DNA of 64,000 bases, from positions 2,480,001 to 2,544,000 of the forward strand of contig OY282460.1 of the NCBI GenBank assembly GCA_958296295.1, written 5' to 3'. The DNA is from an uncultured Pseudomonadales bacterium. GTDB lineage: Bacteria; Pseudomonadota; Gammaproteobacteria; Pseudomonadales; Azotimanducaceae. Numbering within the stretch: position 1 is the stretch's first letter; each line of letters begins with the position of its first letter. The position numbers were made by a program, and so were the translations under genes. Shown one piece after another: positions 9,458-20,500 of the stretch. The notes under the pieces were generated by a model, which was given only the letters and a program-made list of their open reading frames with translations, was not told the origin of the DNA and did not search any database.

Positions 9458-10948
9458 TTCCGCCGAACTCGCCGCCAACCTCGACCGCGTCGCGCGACGG
9501 GCGCAAGGCGCCATGCGCCCGTGGGCGTGGCGGCAAGCCGCCGAACGCGGTGCGGAGGTGCTCGCTCCGACGGCGACGGCGGTGCCCCTGCTCGTTCTCG
9601 CGGCGAGCGTGTGGGGGCTTTTTTCCGGCCGCTCTTGGTGGTCGTTAGGCGTGGCACCCACGATCGCCCTCGCCATCGCCCTGCCGCTCGCGTACATGTT
9701 GGTGGCTACGGTTCTCGCCTATTGGCGGCATCCGCCCACGCGGGCCATGGGTCTCGCGTTCCACGATCACCGCTTGGGCCTGCGCGACCGATTGCAGGCG
9801 GCGGACTTCTTCTTGCGCGCCGAGGCGCCCAGCGGATTCGCGCAAGCCGCCATTGAGGACGCCGCCGGGTTCGCGCAACGGGCGCTAGCCGCCGAGCTCC
9901 CCAAACTACAGTGGCGGCGGCCGGCGTTGCGTCCTGGGCCTTGGCCGCTCGGCGTGCTGGCGCTGGTGGCGTTGGTGATCGGGTTGTTGTTGCGCGGCCA
10001 GTCGTTGGCGCTCGGCGACTCGGCCGAAGACGCCGGGGCCGGCGAAGTGGACAACCCCGTCGCCGCCGCTCCTGCGGCAGAGCAACCAGACGAAGAACCG
10101 GCGCACCGGGAGAACCGGCGCTCGCCGGCGCCCCGTCCTGCTCCGCGGCCAAGCGAACTTTTCGCGTTCGCGGCGGATGCAGGCGGCGAGCGCCCACCGC
10201 TTGGCATGGGCGCATTGCCGGCGGATTTCGAGCCGTCGGAAACGCGCGCCGCGAACGCGCAGGCCAGCCAAGCGGGATTGGCCGCCGCCGGCGCCTCCAG
10301 CCAAAGCGCCGATCAAGCGCCTCGCCCGAAACGCGAGCGCACGCGAAAACCCGCCGGCAAGCGCCGGAAACCGACCGAGATGCGCCGCGAAGAGTCCGCC
10401 TCCAGCGGCGTCGCCGGCGGCAGCGGCACGAGCGCCGGCAGCCGCCTCGCGGCATCGGACCATCCCGCGGCCGACAACAAAGCGCGCAGCGACGAATCAC
10501 AGGACGACGTGGAAGACGATGCCGAGGACGAGGAAGACGAGGAGCAAAAGGCCGCGGCCACGCGCAAGCCCATGCTGAACAACCAGAAAGCGCCAGTGGA
10601 CCGGTCGCTCACGCCCGCCGGCATCGGTGATCAGGAGCGTGACGACTTGAACGGCCGCAGCGGCCCCGGCGGCCTCAAGAAGACACGCGGCGTCGCGGCC
10701 ATGCTGCTCGGCGTGCCCATGCCCGACCACTTGCGCGGCAAGCCGAATCCGGGCCGCGTCAAGGTGCGGCGCGAACGCTCCGCGCCCGAGGAGAAAGCCG
10801 TCCAAGCGGTGCCGGCCGCAGCGCGCGGCCGCCGCGACGAGGCGTTCGGCGACATCAACCACATGCGCCTGCCGCCGCGGGCGCGCAGCACCGTGCGCGA
10901 CTACTTCCTCGCGCAACGCCAAACCACCAACAACGCGAAGGAGGAGCC

Positions 10949-10952
<4 letters not shown>
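9450..10952 (+). CDS. Membrane protein with long acidic/charged tail
   Basis: The ATG at 9450 overlaps the previous gene's end by eight bases. The 500-residue product has two transmembrane segments near residues 43-60 and 68-88 and a third near 168-185. A low-complexity region (about 190-400) follows, rich in Ala, Glu, Arg and Pro, with acidic runs such as DDVEDDAEDEEDEEQ. The C-terminal part has basic and proline-rich stretches and a short ordered-looking end (PPRARSTVRDYFLAQRQ). The topology resembles the DUF4175-type membrane proteins seen near MoxR genes, but I cannot assign a family. Its stop overlaps the MoxR start as ATGA, indicating translational coupling. The long tail may be a docking platform. 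Confidence 0.75.
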
Positions 10953-11989
<1,037 letters not shown>

Positions 11990-12112
11990 CGTCGAGTTCA
12001 AGGCGTTGGCCTTTTTCTTGGCCTCTCGGCCATCCGGCGCGGGCCAATACCGCCGGCGGAGACTCCCCGTTGTTCGCGAATCGGCACGCTAACGGCCCCA
12101 GCAAGAACCACC

Positions 12113-13021
12113 ATGCCCGCAGCCCCCACATTCGGCGAGTTGTTCGATCCGGAGTTCTTGGCCGCCCTGCGGCCCTTCGCGCTGCGGGCTCGACGGGTGC
12201 CGATGGCCGGACGGCCGGCGGATCAGACTTCCCGGCAGCGCGGCGGCGGAGTGGAGTTCGCGGACTACAAGGCGTATACGCCCGGCGACGATCTGCGCAC
12301 GCTGGACTGGAACATCTACCGCCGCCTCGGCCGGTTGTTCGTGCGCGTCTTCGAGGAGCGGCGCGATCTGCCGGTGTACCTGCTGGTGGATCGGTCGCGG
12401 AGCATGTACCTGGAGACGCCGCCGCGCATCGAGGCGGGGCTCAAGACCGCGCTGGCGTTGGCCGCAATCGCGCTGGCGCAGCATGACAGCGTGCGGCTGC
12501 TGCACTTCTCGGACGACTTGCGCTTGGATGTCACGTCGGCGGCCGGCACGCGGGGGCTGCCCGGTCTGGCCCGGCGGATGGCGTCGCTCACCGAACAGGC
12601 CGGGACGGATCTGGTGGGCGCGGCGCGCGAGTTGGCCGGCCGCCGTTTGCGCCACGGGCTTCTGGTTGTGGTGTCGGATTTCTTCGACCCCGCCGGCGTG
12701 GACGCCGTGACCGCGGAGCTGGCGCTCAGCCGTCACCGGCTGTTGCTCGTCTGCCTGACCAACGAGGCGGACGCCCAACCGACCGCGCGGCCGGATCTGC
12801 GCGGGGATGTGCGGCTGCGCGATTGCGAAACCGGGACGGCGCTGGACGTGACCATCACGCCGGCCGTTCTCGCCCGCTACCGGGCGGCATACGCCGCGTT
12901 CAACACCCGCTTGACGGACTTCGCCGCCGAGCGCGGCGCCGGCCTCGCGCGCGTCAACACCGGCGAGGATGTGCTTGAGCAGATCACGCGGTTGTTCGCC
13001 GGCGGCGCGCTGGTGGTATGA
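12113..13021 (+). CDS. DUF58 vWA-like protein
   Basis: A 302-residue DUF58 protein, the usual companion of MoxR. The signature block GGGVEFADYKAYTPGDDLR (from about residue 44) continues into a TLDWN segment and is followed by a MIDAS-like D-R-S-R-S-M at about 92-97 after YLLV. There is no signal peptide, so it is probably cytoplasmic at the membrane face. It lies 123 bases after moxR. That gap has no gene; it is the widest in the operon and could contain a weak internal promoter, although I see no clear -35/-10 pair. The start at ATG 12113 follows AGCAAGAACCACC, a modest ribosome site. Confidence 0.93.
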   Translation: MPAAPTFGELFDPEFLAALRPFALRARRVPMAGRPADQTSRQRGGGVEFADYKAYTPGDDLRTLDWNIYRRLGRLFVRVFEERRDLPVYLLVDRSRSMYLETPPRIEAGLKTALALAAIALAQHDSVRLLHFSDDLRLDVTSAAGTRGLPGLARRMASLTEQAGTDLVGAARELAGRRLRHGLLVVVSDFFDPAGVDAVTAELALSRHRLLLVCLTNEADAQPTARPDLRGDVRLRDCETGTALDVTITPAVLARYRAAYAAFNTRLTDFAAERGAGLARVNTGEDVLEQITRLFAGGALVV

Positions 13022-13055
13022 ATCGCGCCGCCGGCGCGTCGCACCGAGGCGGCGC

Positions 13056-14774
13056 ATGACGTTCGCCAACCTGCCGCTCTTCGGCGTGCTGGGCGGCTTG
13101 GCGGCGCTGGCCGCGCTCCTGTTCGTGCTGCAACGGCTGCGCACCCGCCACATCGAAGTGACCGTGCCGACGACGTTGTTCTGGTTGGCGGCGGCGCGCG
13201 ACGCGCCGGTGCGGGTTTTTTGGGGACGCTTTCGGCATTGGCTGGCGTATTTGCTCATCCTGCTCATCTGCGCCCTGCTGTGGCTTGCCTTGGCCGGCCC
13301 CGAGGCGGCTTCTCGACGTGCCGTGGACTTCCATGTGTTGTTCTTGGACGGCTCCGCGCACACGGCCAAGCCGGCGGACGCGGAACGCGCGCTGTCGGCC
13401 CTGAAGGCGGATCTGCAATCCCTGCCGACGGATCGCCGGGAAGTGATCTGGGGTGGCGCCTTCAACTTGAAGTTGCTGCGGGCCGGCGAGGATGCGCTGT
13501 TGCTCGACCAGCGTCTGGAATCCCTGACGCCCGACGCGGCGCCGTCGGCGCTGAAAGACCAGCTGCGCTTGCTCAGCATCCCCGGCGCCTGGCCGGAGCG
13601 CTTGGAACTGGTGATCTACGGACGCGCCCCGGTGGACGCGGAAACGCTCGCCGGGCTGCCAGGCGGCATTCGCGTCACCAGGGGCGTCGATTACCCCGCG
13701 CCGCAGACGGGCGCCGGCATCGTGGCGTTCGGCATCGCCCCGGCGCTTTCGGGCGACCCGCTGCGTGTGGATGCCTTGATGACGGTTCGCGCGCCCTCGC
13801 CCGCCGCAACCGATGTGATCGTCCGGTTGGATGACGCGCCGCTGGCCGCGGCGCGAGTGAAGCGCTTGGAAAGCGAGGACGGGCGAGCGCACTTCGCGGT
13901 GCGCGATTTGCCGGCGGCCGGCGGCGTCTTGGCGGCCTCGGTGGTGGACGCGCAAGGTTCGGCGCTCGACAACGTGGCGCGCTTGCGCTTGCCGACGCGC
14001 CGCGTGCTGCCTGTCGCCTTGGCACCGGACGTGCCGGTTCTCATTGCGGACGTCATCGCGGCCGATGCCGGCATGGCGTCTTCGGACCCCGCAGCGGCGG
14101 CGGTGGTGGTGCGCCGCGCCGGCAGCGATTTCGGCGCTGAGCTGCCGGCCCTGGAGCTGGTGCCGGCCGCAACGCAAACCGACGCGTTCGTCATCGGCTA
14201 CAGCGATCAAGACGCTCACGCGGAGCGCGTCTTGCGCGCCGGCGCGGAAGCGCTTGGTCTCGATCAGATAGACGCCGTCGGGCTTGCGAGCACCTTGCAG
14301 CGCCAAGTGTCCGTGGCGGTCGAACCCGCTGTTCGCCGCCGCGTCGCGGTGTGGGAAGAGCTTTTCAGCGCCGAGTACAACCTCACCGACAGTCGCGGTT
14401 TTCCGGTGTTCGTCGCCCGCGCGTTGCGGTACTTGGCGGCGGATCCCGTGTGGCATTCCTATGTGGCGGCCGGCAAGCCTCTGCCCACAGCTGTCGGCGG
14501 CGCGCCGTGGCTTGGCCGGCCCGAGCCCGCCGTGGACCTCTTGGGAGCGCAATTCGCGCCAGCCCGCGCCGGCGAGCTATCCGGACAGGCCCCCGCTTTG
14601 ATCGCGGCTCTGCTCAGCGAAGATGTCACGAGCGGACGGCCCGGCGTGGAGTTGCCGGCGTACACGGCGCCCGGAGGCGGTGCGGCGCAGGACATCGCCG
14701 CCTGGCTCGCGCTACTCGCGCTCGCCCTGCTCGTGGGCGAGTGGGTCCTGCACCAGCGCGGGCTGATCCCCTAA
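13056..14774 (+). CDS. BatA-like double-TM aerotolerance-type membrane protein
   Basis: A 572-residue protein. The ATG at 13056 is chosen because GAGG lies six bases upstream; the open frame begins earlier inside the DUF58 gene. The N-terminus matches the BatA-type layout of two membrane helices (about residues 6-25 and 60-82) flanking a soluble loop with the V-P-T-T-L-F-W segment. It then has a large periplasmic region without an obvious MIDAS and a C-terminal helix (IAAWLALLALALLVGEWVL). Members sit in MoxR operons and are thought to anchor vWA partners. It lies between the DUF58 gene (34-base gap) and the vWA gene (19-base gap). Confidence 0.85.
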   Translation: MTFANLPLFGVLGGLAALAALLFVLQRLRTRHIEVTVPTTLFWLAAARDAPVRVFWGRFRHWLAYLLILLICALLWLALAGPEAASRRAVDFHVLFLDGSAHTAKPADAERALSALKADLQSLPTDRREVIWGGAFNLKLLRAGEDALLLDQRLESLTPDAAPSALKDQLRLLSIPGAWPERLELVIYGRAPVDAETLAGLPGGIRVTRGVDYPAPQTGAGIVAFGIAPALSGDPLRVDALMTVRAPSPAATDVIVRLDDAPLAAARVKRLESEDGRAHFAVRDLPAAGGVLAASVVDAQGSALDNVARLRLPTRRVLPVALAPDVPVLIADVIAADAGMASSDPAAAAVVVRRAGSDFGAELPALELVPAATQTDAFVIGYSDQDAHAERVLRAGAEALGLDQIDAVGLASTLQRQVSVAVEPAVRRRVAVWEELFSAEYNLTDSRGFPVFVARALRYLAADPVWHSYVAAGKPLPTAVGGAPWLGRPEPAVDLLGAQFAPARAGELSGQAPALIAALLSEDVTSGRPGVELPAYTAPGGGAAQDIAAWLALLALALLVGEWVLHQRGLIP

Positions 14775-14793
14775 GGCGGAGGCGAAACGCGCG

Positions 14794-17271
14794 ATGGAAC
14801 TGTCGTTCTTGCAGCCGCACATGGCTTGGCTGCTGCTGGCCGTGCCGCTGGTGTGGTTCCTGCCCGGGCGTCCGCGCTCGCGCACGCAAGCGGCCCTGCG
14901 CACCCTCGTCTTGTTGCTGGTGATCGCCGCACTGGCGCGACCCGTGTTGGTCACGCCCCGCGCCGGCGGTCATCAGGCGGTGGTGCTCGACGTCTCCTCG
15001 AGCGTTGCCGAGCAAGCGCGGGAATCCGCGTTGGCCCTTGCAACGCGGCTTGCCGCAAACGGGGAACACGAGGTGACGGTGTTGCAACTCGGCGGGGCCG
15101 CCCCAGCCGCCGATGAGGAGGGCCAGTGGCTGCAACCGGACACCGACAGCGCATCGCCGCTCGGCGCGGCGCTCGATCTGGCCGCCCAATCCATACCCAC
15201 CGGTTCGCCGGGCGCTGTCACGCTGCTCTCCGACGGTCGGGCGACGGACAAACACTGGGGCAAGGCGCTTGCCCAGCTGCTTGACCGCGGTTTGCCCGTC
15301 CACGCCTTGCCTTTGGAGAGCGTGAGCGAGCCGTTCTTGGCGAATTTGCGAACCCCGCATACGCGCCCAGGCGAAAACGCCCGCATCGCCGTAGACGTGG
15401 TCGGTGCCGGGCGCGGTCTCGAGGTGGTGCTGCGCCGGGAAGAGGCGCTGCTTGAGCGCAGCGGACTGTTCGACAGCGACGGTCGCCACACGATCGTGCT
15501 GGAGCTGCAGAGCGGGGCGGCCGGTTTCCACCCGTTCACGGCCGAGCTCGTGAACCCCGCGGCCGCGGCTCACCCGGGCAGTCGGCGGGACGGCGTGCTG
15601 GTGGTGCAAGAGCCGGCGCGCGTGTTGTACCTCGGCGAGCGCCAACAAGGCGCGCGCGAGCGCTTGCAGGCGTTGGTGGGCGACGGCTTCGCGCTGGCTT
15701 CGGAGCAGGCGGTGGGCGAAGCGTTCGACTTCACCAGCCACGATCTCGTGCTCATCGACGACCTGCCGGCGCGGCGCTTGCCGGAAGCGGCGCAGAAAGC
15801 GCTGGCGGCAGCGGTGGCGAACGACGGAGTGGGGTTGATGCACAGCGGCGGGGCGGCGGCTTTCGCCGATGGCGGCTACCACGGTCAACCGCTGGCAGAC
15901 CTGCTTCCGGTGGAATTGCGTGGCGAGGAGGACAAGGTGGACCCGAGCGTCGCGCTTGCCATCATCATCGACACTTCCGGGTCCATGGGCGGCACGCGTA
16001 TCGAACTCGCCAAACAGATCGCCCGCATCGCCGTTCGGCGGCTGCAACCCCACGACCGAATCGGCATCGTGGAGTTTTACGGCGCCAAGCACTGGGCCGT
16101 GCCGATGCAACCGGCCGCCAACAAGATCGAGATCGACCGCGCGATAGGCCGCATGAAGGCCATCGGCGGCACCGTGCTGTATCCGGCCATGCAGGAGGCC
16201 TATTACGGTCTCAAGAACGTCAACACCCGTTTCAAACACATCCTGCTGATCACCGACGCCGGGGTCGAGGACAGCAATTACGAACGGATGACCCGGCGCA
16301 TCGCCAAGGACGGCATCAACGTCTCAACGATTCTGGTCGGCCAAGGCGGCCACAACCTCATCATGTCCGACATCGCCAACTGGGGCCGCGGCCGCTTCTA
16401 CGCCGTGGGCGACCAGTTCAGCTTGGTGGAGCTGGTGCTCAAACAGCCGTCCACGCGCAAACCGCCACGCTACAAGCAAGGCGAGTTCACGCTCCACGCC
16501 CAAGGCGGCCCAGGGTGGTGGGGGCCGGTGGGGCACGTTCTGCCACCGCTCGCCGGCTACGCCGAGGTGGAGACCAGAGACGGTGCCGAAGTGTTGCTGG
16601 AAATCGACGCCGGCGACGGCAAACGCCATCCGCTGCTCGCCACCTGGCAGCACGGCCTCGGCCGGGTGACGGCGCTGATGACCGAGCCGGTAGGCGAAGG
16701 AACCGCGCCCTGGCGAAACTGGCCTGACTATGGCGAATTCCTGTCCCGCGTGCTGGCCCGCACGGCGGCGGATCACACGCCGTTCCACCTCACCCTGAAA
16801 CGCCGTCACGACCAGCTGACGCTGACCGCCGAGCGCGATGTCCAGGACGCCACGCTGGTGCCTGCCGCGCACTTGGTCGATGCGGAAGAGAAACGCCTCG
16901 CGAACCGCCCGGTGGTGTTCCACGAACGGGCGCCGGGACTGTTCGAGGCGAATATCGCCGCGCCGCGCAACGAGACCGTGCGGGTCGTTGTCGCAGCCGC
17001 CGGACGGCTGCAACGCATCGCCGCGGTCGCGAGCTCCGACGCGCTGCCGGAGACCCAAGTGGATCCTCTCTCGGCACTCAGCCTCACGCGCCTGGCGACC
17101 CGCACGGGTGGCCTGGTGCTCGCCGGGCAAGCGCCCGGCGGGGTGCCCGTGAGCGGTGTCGGCGGCACCGCGACATCCTTTTCGGCAACGCCCCTGTGGC
17201 CGTTTCTGCTGCTGGCGGCGCTGCTCGGCTATTTGGGTGAGATTTTGTACCGCCGTTGGCCCCGCGCCTGA
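14794..17271 (+). CDS. vWA-domain membrane protein with glutamine-amidotransferase-like fold
   Basis: This 825-residue protein closes the operon. The N-terminal helices (MAWLLLAVPLVWFLP and TLVLLLVIAALARPVLV) place it in the membrane. A first degenerate vWA-like region follows (VVLDVSSSVAEQ). A Rossmann-like stretch (LVLIDDLPA ... GVGLMHSGGAAAF) resembles the class-I GATase-like domain of this family but lacks an evident catalytic Cys. The second vWA has an intact MIDAS, D393-T-S-G-S-M, plus LLITDAGVE. The C-terminus has one more helix (LWPFLLLAALLGYLGEILY). Metal-dependent protein binding under MoxR control is the expected role. Confidence 0.88.
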   Translation: MELSFLQPHMAWLLLAVPLVWFLPGRPRSRTQAALRTLVLLLVIAALARPVLVTPRAGGHQAVVLDVSSSVAEQARESALALATRLAANGEHEVTVLQLGGAAPAADEEGQWLQPDTDSASPLGAALDLAAQSIPTGSPGAVTLLSDGRATDKHWGKALAQLLDRGLPVHALPLESVSEPFLANLRTPHTRPGENARIAVDVVGAGRGLEVVLRREEALLERSGLFDSDGRHTIVLELQSGAAGFHPFTAELVNPAAAAHPGSRRDGVLVVQEPARVLYLGERQQGARERLQALVGDGFALASEQAVGEAFDFTSHDLVLIDDLPARRLPEAAQKALAAAVANDGVGLMHSGGAAAFADGGYHGQPLADLLPVELRGEEDKVDPSVALAIIIDTSGSMGGTRIELAKQIARIAVRRLQPHDRIGIVEFYGAKHWAVPMQPAANKIEIDRAIGRMKAIGGTVLYPAMQEAYYGLKNVNTRFKHILLITDAGVEDSNYERMTRRIAKDGINVSTILVGQGGHNLIMSDIANWGRGRFYAVGDQFSLVELVLKQPSTRKPPRYKQGEFTLHAQGGPGWWGPVGHVLPPLAGYAEVETRDGAEVLLEIDAGDGKRHPLLATWQHGLGRVTALMTEPVGEGTAPWRNWPDYGEFLSRVLARTAADHTPFHLTLKRRHDQLTLTAERDVQDATLVPAAHLVDAEEKRLANRPVVFHERAPGLFEANIAAPRNETVRVVVAAAGRLQRIAAVASSDALPETQVDPLSALSLTRLATRTGGLVLAGQAPGGVPVSGVGGTATSFSATPLWPFLLLAALLGYLGEILYRRWPRA

Positions 17272-17287
17272 CAACGGCGCTGGCCCT

Positions 17288-17340
17288 CGGCGGTAGTAGC
17301 ACCGCGGCGATTCGTTGTTTCACACCGCACCAACCGCCGC
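17288..17340. repeat. 53-bp direct repeat, copy 1
   Basis: This sequence matches 21973-22025 at about 48 of 53 positions in the same orientation; the conserved core includes GTTTCACACCGCACCAAC. Copy 2 lies at the upstream edge of a decayed IS481-like transposase, so both copies are probably end fragments of the same insertion element. The rest of the 282-base gap 17272-17553 between two convergent genes holds no gene I can support. Confidence 0.75.
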
Positions 17341-17553
17341 ACGAAAACGGCGACGAGTGCCTCATAGTCATGTGCGGCTTAAGCCCCACAGATCGCCGTG
17401 GACATCGTGCGATCCCAGCGGGAACACTTCACCCAAGTGGTCTCGTCTCGCAACGTTCCCTCCGGGATGTCGCGGTTGTCGGATACGGTGGCAGGCGTTG
17501 TGGTGCGCCGTTGGGGGCGGCGCCGAACAGCGATTGGTTGTTTAAGCCAAGGC

Positions 17554-20500
17554 CTATCGTTCGTCAGGAAGGTGTGCCGCACTCGCCTCGGGCGCATCGA
17601 CACGCAACCAGCGAATCGCGTCGGCGACCACGCTGTCGCCGGGCGTTTCGTCGGAGACGATGAGGCGCACTTCGCCAGCGTCCAAGTCGAAGTCGCCGAG
17701 CGTATTCCAGCCCGCGACCGCTGCCGCGCCGTCGAAGTCCACCGCCGTCGTGTGCGCCGCGGTTGCAACGCGCATGTCGTAAGTGCCCTGTTTGTCGAAA
17801 TAGCGTCGAAGACTGAGCGCTTGCATCGCCGCCGCAGGGCCGCCGATCTTCGGCGCGGTGACTTTGCGCCAAGTTGGCCAGTGGTATTGCAACCGCCAGC
17901 GGCCCGGGACGGACAGGCGGGCGCGAAAAACGGCTGCATGACGACCGTCGCCGGGGAGCGTTCGCGCCACCGTGCGTCGGTACTTGCCCCAAGCGGACTC
18001 CCAATGCTGCCGAGACCATTGCGCCCGCGCATTGTCCGGTGGGTAGTGCGGCAGCCACGGCGAGCCTTGATGTTCGCCGAGCGCGGCCTCAGCGGCCAGG
18101 GCGATGGAGAACCCAGGATCGAGATCGTCCACGATGATCCCAGCCACGGACGCGGGGCGCCAATCACTCGGTCGCGCCCCAACCAGGGGCGGGATGTGTA
18201 CGATGTCGTCGGCCCAGATCGGCAGGGCCACGGGCAGGTCGGTGCGATTGAGGGACAGATAGGGCCACAGCGAGATGCGCTCGGGCGGGAAGGCTGTGAC
18301 CAAGCCCATTTCCACCGCGGTGTTGCCGGCGATCCGAACAGGCAGAGACCTTTCGAAGCCGAACAGCCCGGCACCCCTCGCCACGCCGGCGTCTGCGGCT
18401 TGCCGACCGCCAACGGCGAGTCTGAGCATCCCGTCCACGGGCTGATCGTTGAGGACCCGAACCCGCGTTTGGTAACGCGGTGTGCTGCCGCTGTCCGCCA
18501 AGCGGCTGACGGCAGCCGGCGAGGCGACGAACCCGGGCAACCCGGCCCCCGCCAGCATAAGTTCGAGCAGTTCACCCACATCGCCGCCCGGATCGGCGTT
18601 GGCGACGTCGTGGACTTGGTAGCCGCTGCCGGCATGACGGCGGCGAATATCCGCCAACAGGGCGGCGCTCCGCGCTGGGCCGAGCGTGTCCAAAAGGGCG
18701 GCGTTGGCTTGGCCGCCTTTCAGATGCAGCGCGGCGACCAGCCTGCGGGCCTCCGCCACTGGCGTACATGGGCTGTTGCTGGCCAGCTGCGTTGGCGGCG
18801 GGGCGTCACCACCGCGCACACGCCGATGCATGGCCGCCGTGGCGCAGGCGTCCAACGCCGTCAACGCGACCCGCGCCGCGTGCCACGCGGCGTCCGCCTC
18901 GCGCTCGGCTTCGAAGGGGTGCCTTTGGGGCCCCCAAACCGGCCATGTGATCCCGGCGGCGAGAACACCGCCCAACTCGCCGCCGAACACGCTTCGCCCA
19001 CCCCATGTGGCGCCGATGAGCCGCGAGAGTTCCTGTCGATGCTGCGCAACGGCAGCGTCCGTTTCGAGGGCGGAAAAGCGGTCGGCGACGAGGTTGGGAC
19101 CCAGTAGCTGCGCCGCCAAGTCGTTCAAGACGAAGCCGAGCGCCAAGGCGCTTGGGCCGTCAGCCGCGGTTTGCTGCGCAAAAGCCTGCCTTGCCAAACC
19201 GACGACCGGATTGTTCCCGCTCGCCCGGGTGTAGGCCGTGAAATAGTGCTCGACCGCAAGGGCGTGTTCCTTCGGGGTGGCCTCGCTCGCCAGCCCGCGC
19301 CCAAACCGGGGCGTCGTCAAGTGGGCTTCGCGCAAGAGGTAGATTGCCGGAAGGGCCACGCTGGTCATGCGCCAACCGTCGCCGTAGGTGCGCAGCCGCA
19401 TGGGCACTTCCACCAACGTCAAGCCAGCGTAGGGATAGGCCAAGCCGAGCCCGGTCAAACGGTCGAACAGTTCGCCAAGGCGCGCCGCGAGCGGCCCAGC
19501 CACCGCCAAGTCGCCGACATTGTCCAGATGCCCCGGAGCGGCGAGCAATTCGACGTGAACGCCGGCGATGTCGATCGCGCGTTGGGCGAACACCCCAGCG
19601 ACCAGGCCAACATCGGCCACCGAGGCCACCGGGGCGAAGCGGACGCGGTCGCCAGCGGTTCGGCGACGACCGGGGCCGGCCACCAGCCATCCACGCGGCG
19701 CTTCGACCAGCAGGTCCAACTCAAACGGATCCCAACGTCGCTGGCCCACGTTCGCGCCAACGGCCGGCAACCACCGCGCCGCGGGCATGAGGGCGACCAA
19801 GCGCTGCCCGTCTATCGTGGCATCCCTGCCAAGCCGCAACAACGGGTGGCGTCCCGGCAGCTTGCGCCACTCCAAGGGGCTGTCGAGATAAGCGAAGTCC
19901 GCGTCCGGCGCACCCGTGGCGCGCAGGCGCAGCGATGCTTGCACAGCACCCTCGGCCGAGTAGGAAACGGCGAGCAGCCCGTGTTCATGCGTGTAGGCGG
20001 CGACTTGGCCGTCGAGGCGCAGTTCGCGCACCGTCATGCCCGGGTTGAAGCTGAACAGCAGCGCGCCGCTGTGGTCGGCGGCCACGGCCAGTCGCAGGGT
20101 CACGTCGATCTCGATACCGTGGCCGGGCGCAATGCGAACCAACCCCTGCACTCGGTCGATGGAGAAATCCCCCGGCGACTTCAGCGCTTCGACATGCGCG
20201 CTCCGCCACGTTTCACGCAGCGCCAACCGATCCGCCGCCAAAAGGCCGATGATCAACGGGACGGTCAACCCCGCGGCGCAGAAGGCCGCGCCGAACGCCA
20301 ATGCCCGGCGGCCATCGGCGGGCCGCCAGTGCAAACGCACGCCTAGGGCGACGAGCCCCGCGGCGGTGGCCACCATGGCGCCACGGTGGAGGAATGTCTC
20401 GGCGGTGATGTTGGCCACCATGTCCGAGGCAAACTCCCCGAAATTGCTCGCGAGACCTACGGCCGGCAACAGGTACGACGGCACGTTGAACAGCGCCCAT

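Noticed and set aside
17379..17500. Minus-strand peptide (SDNRDIPEGTLRDETTWVKC) after the end of the ABC-2/M1-like gene
   Set aside because: Looks protein-like and may be another element remnant, but it has no start, no family match I can state and sits between convergent genes.
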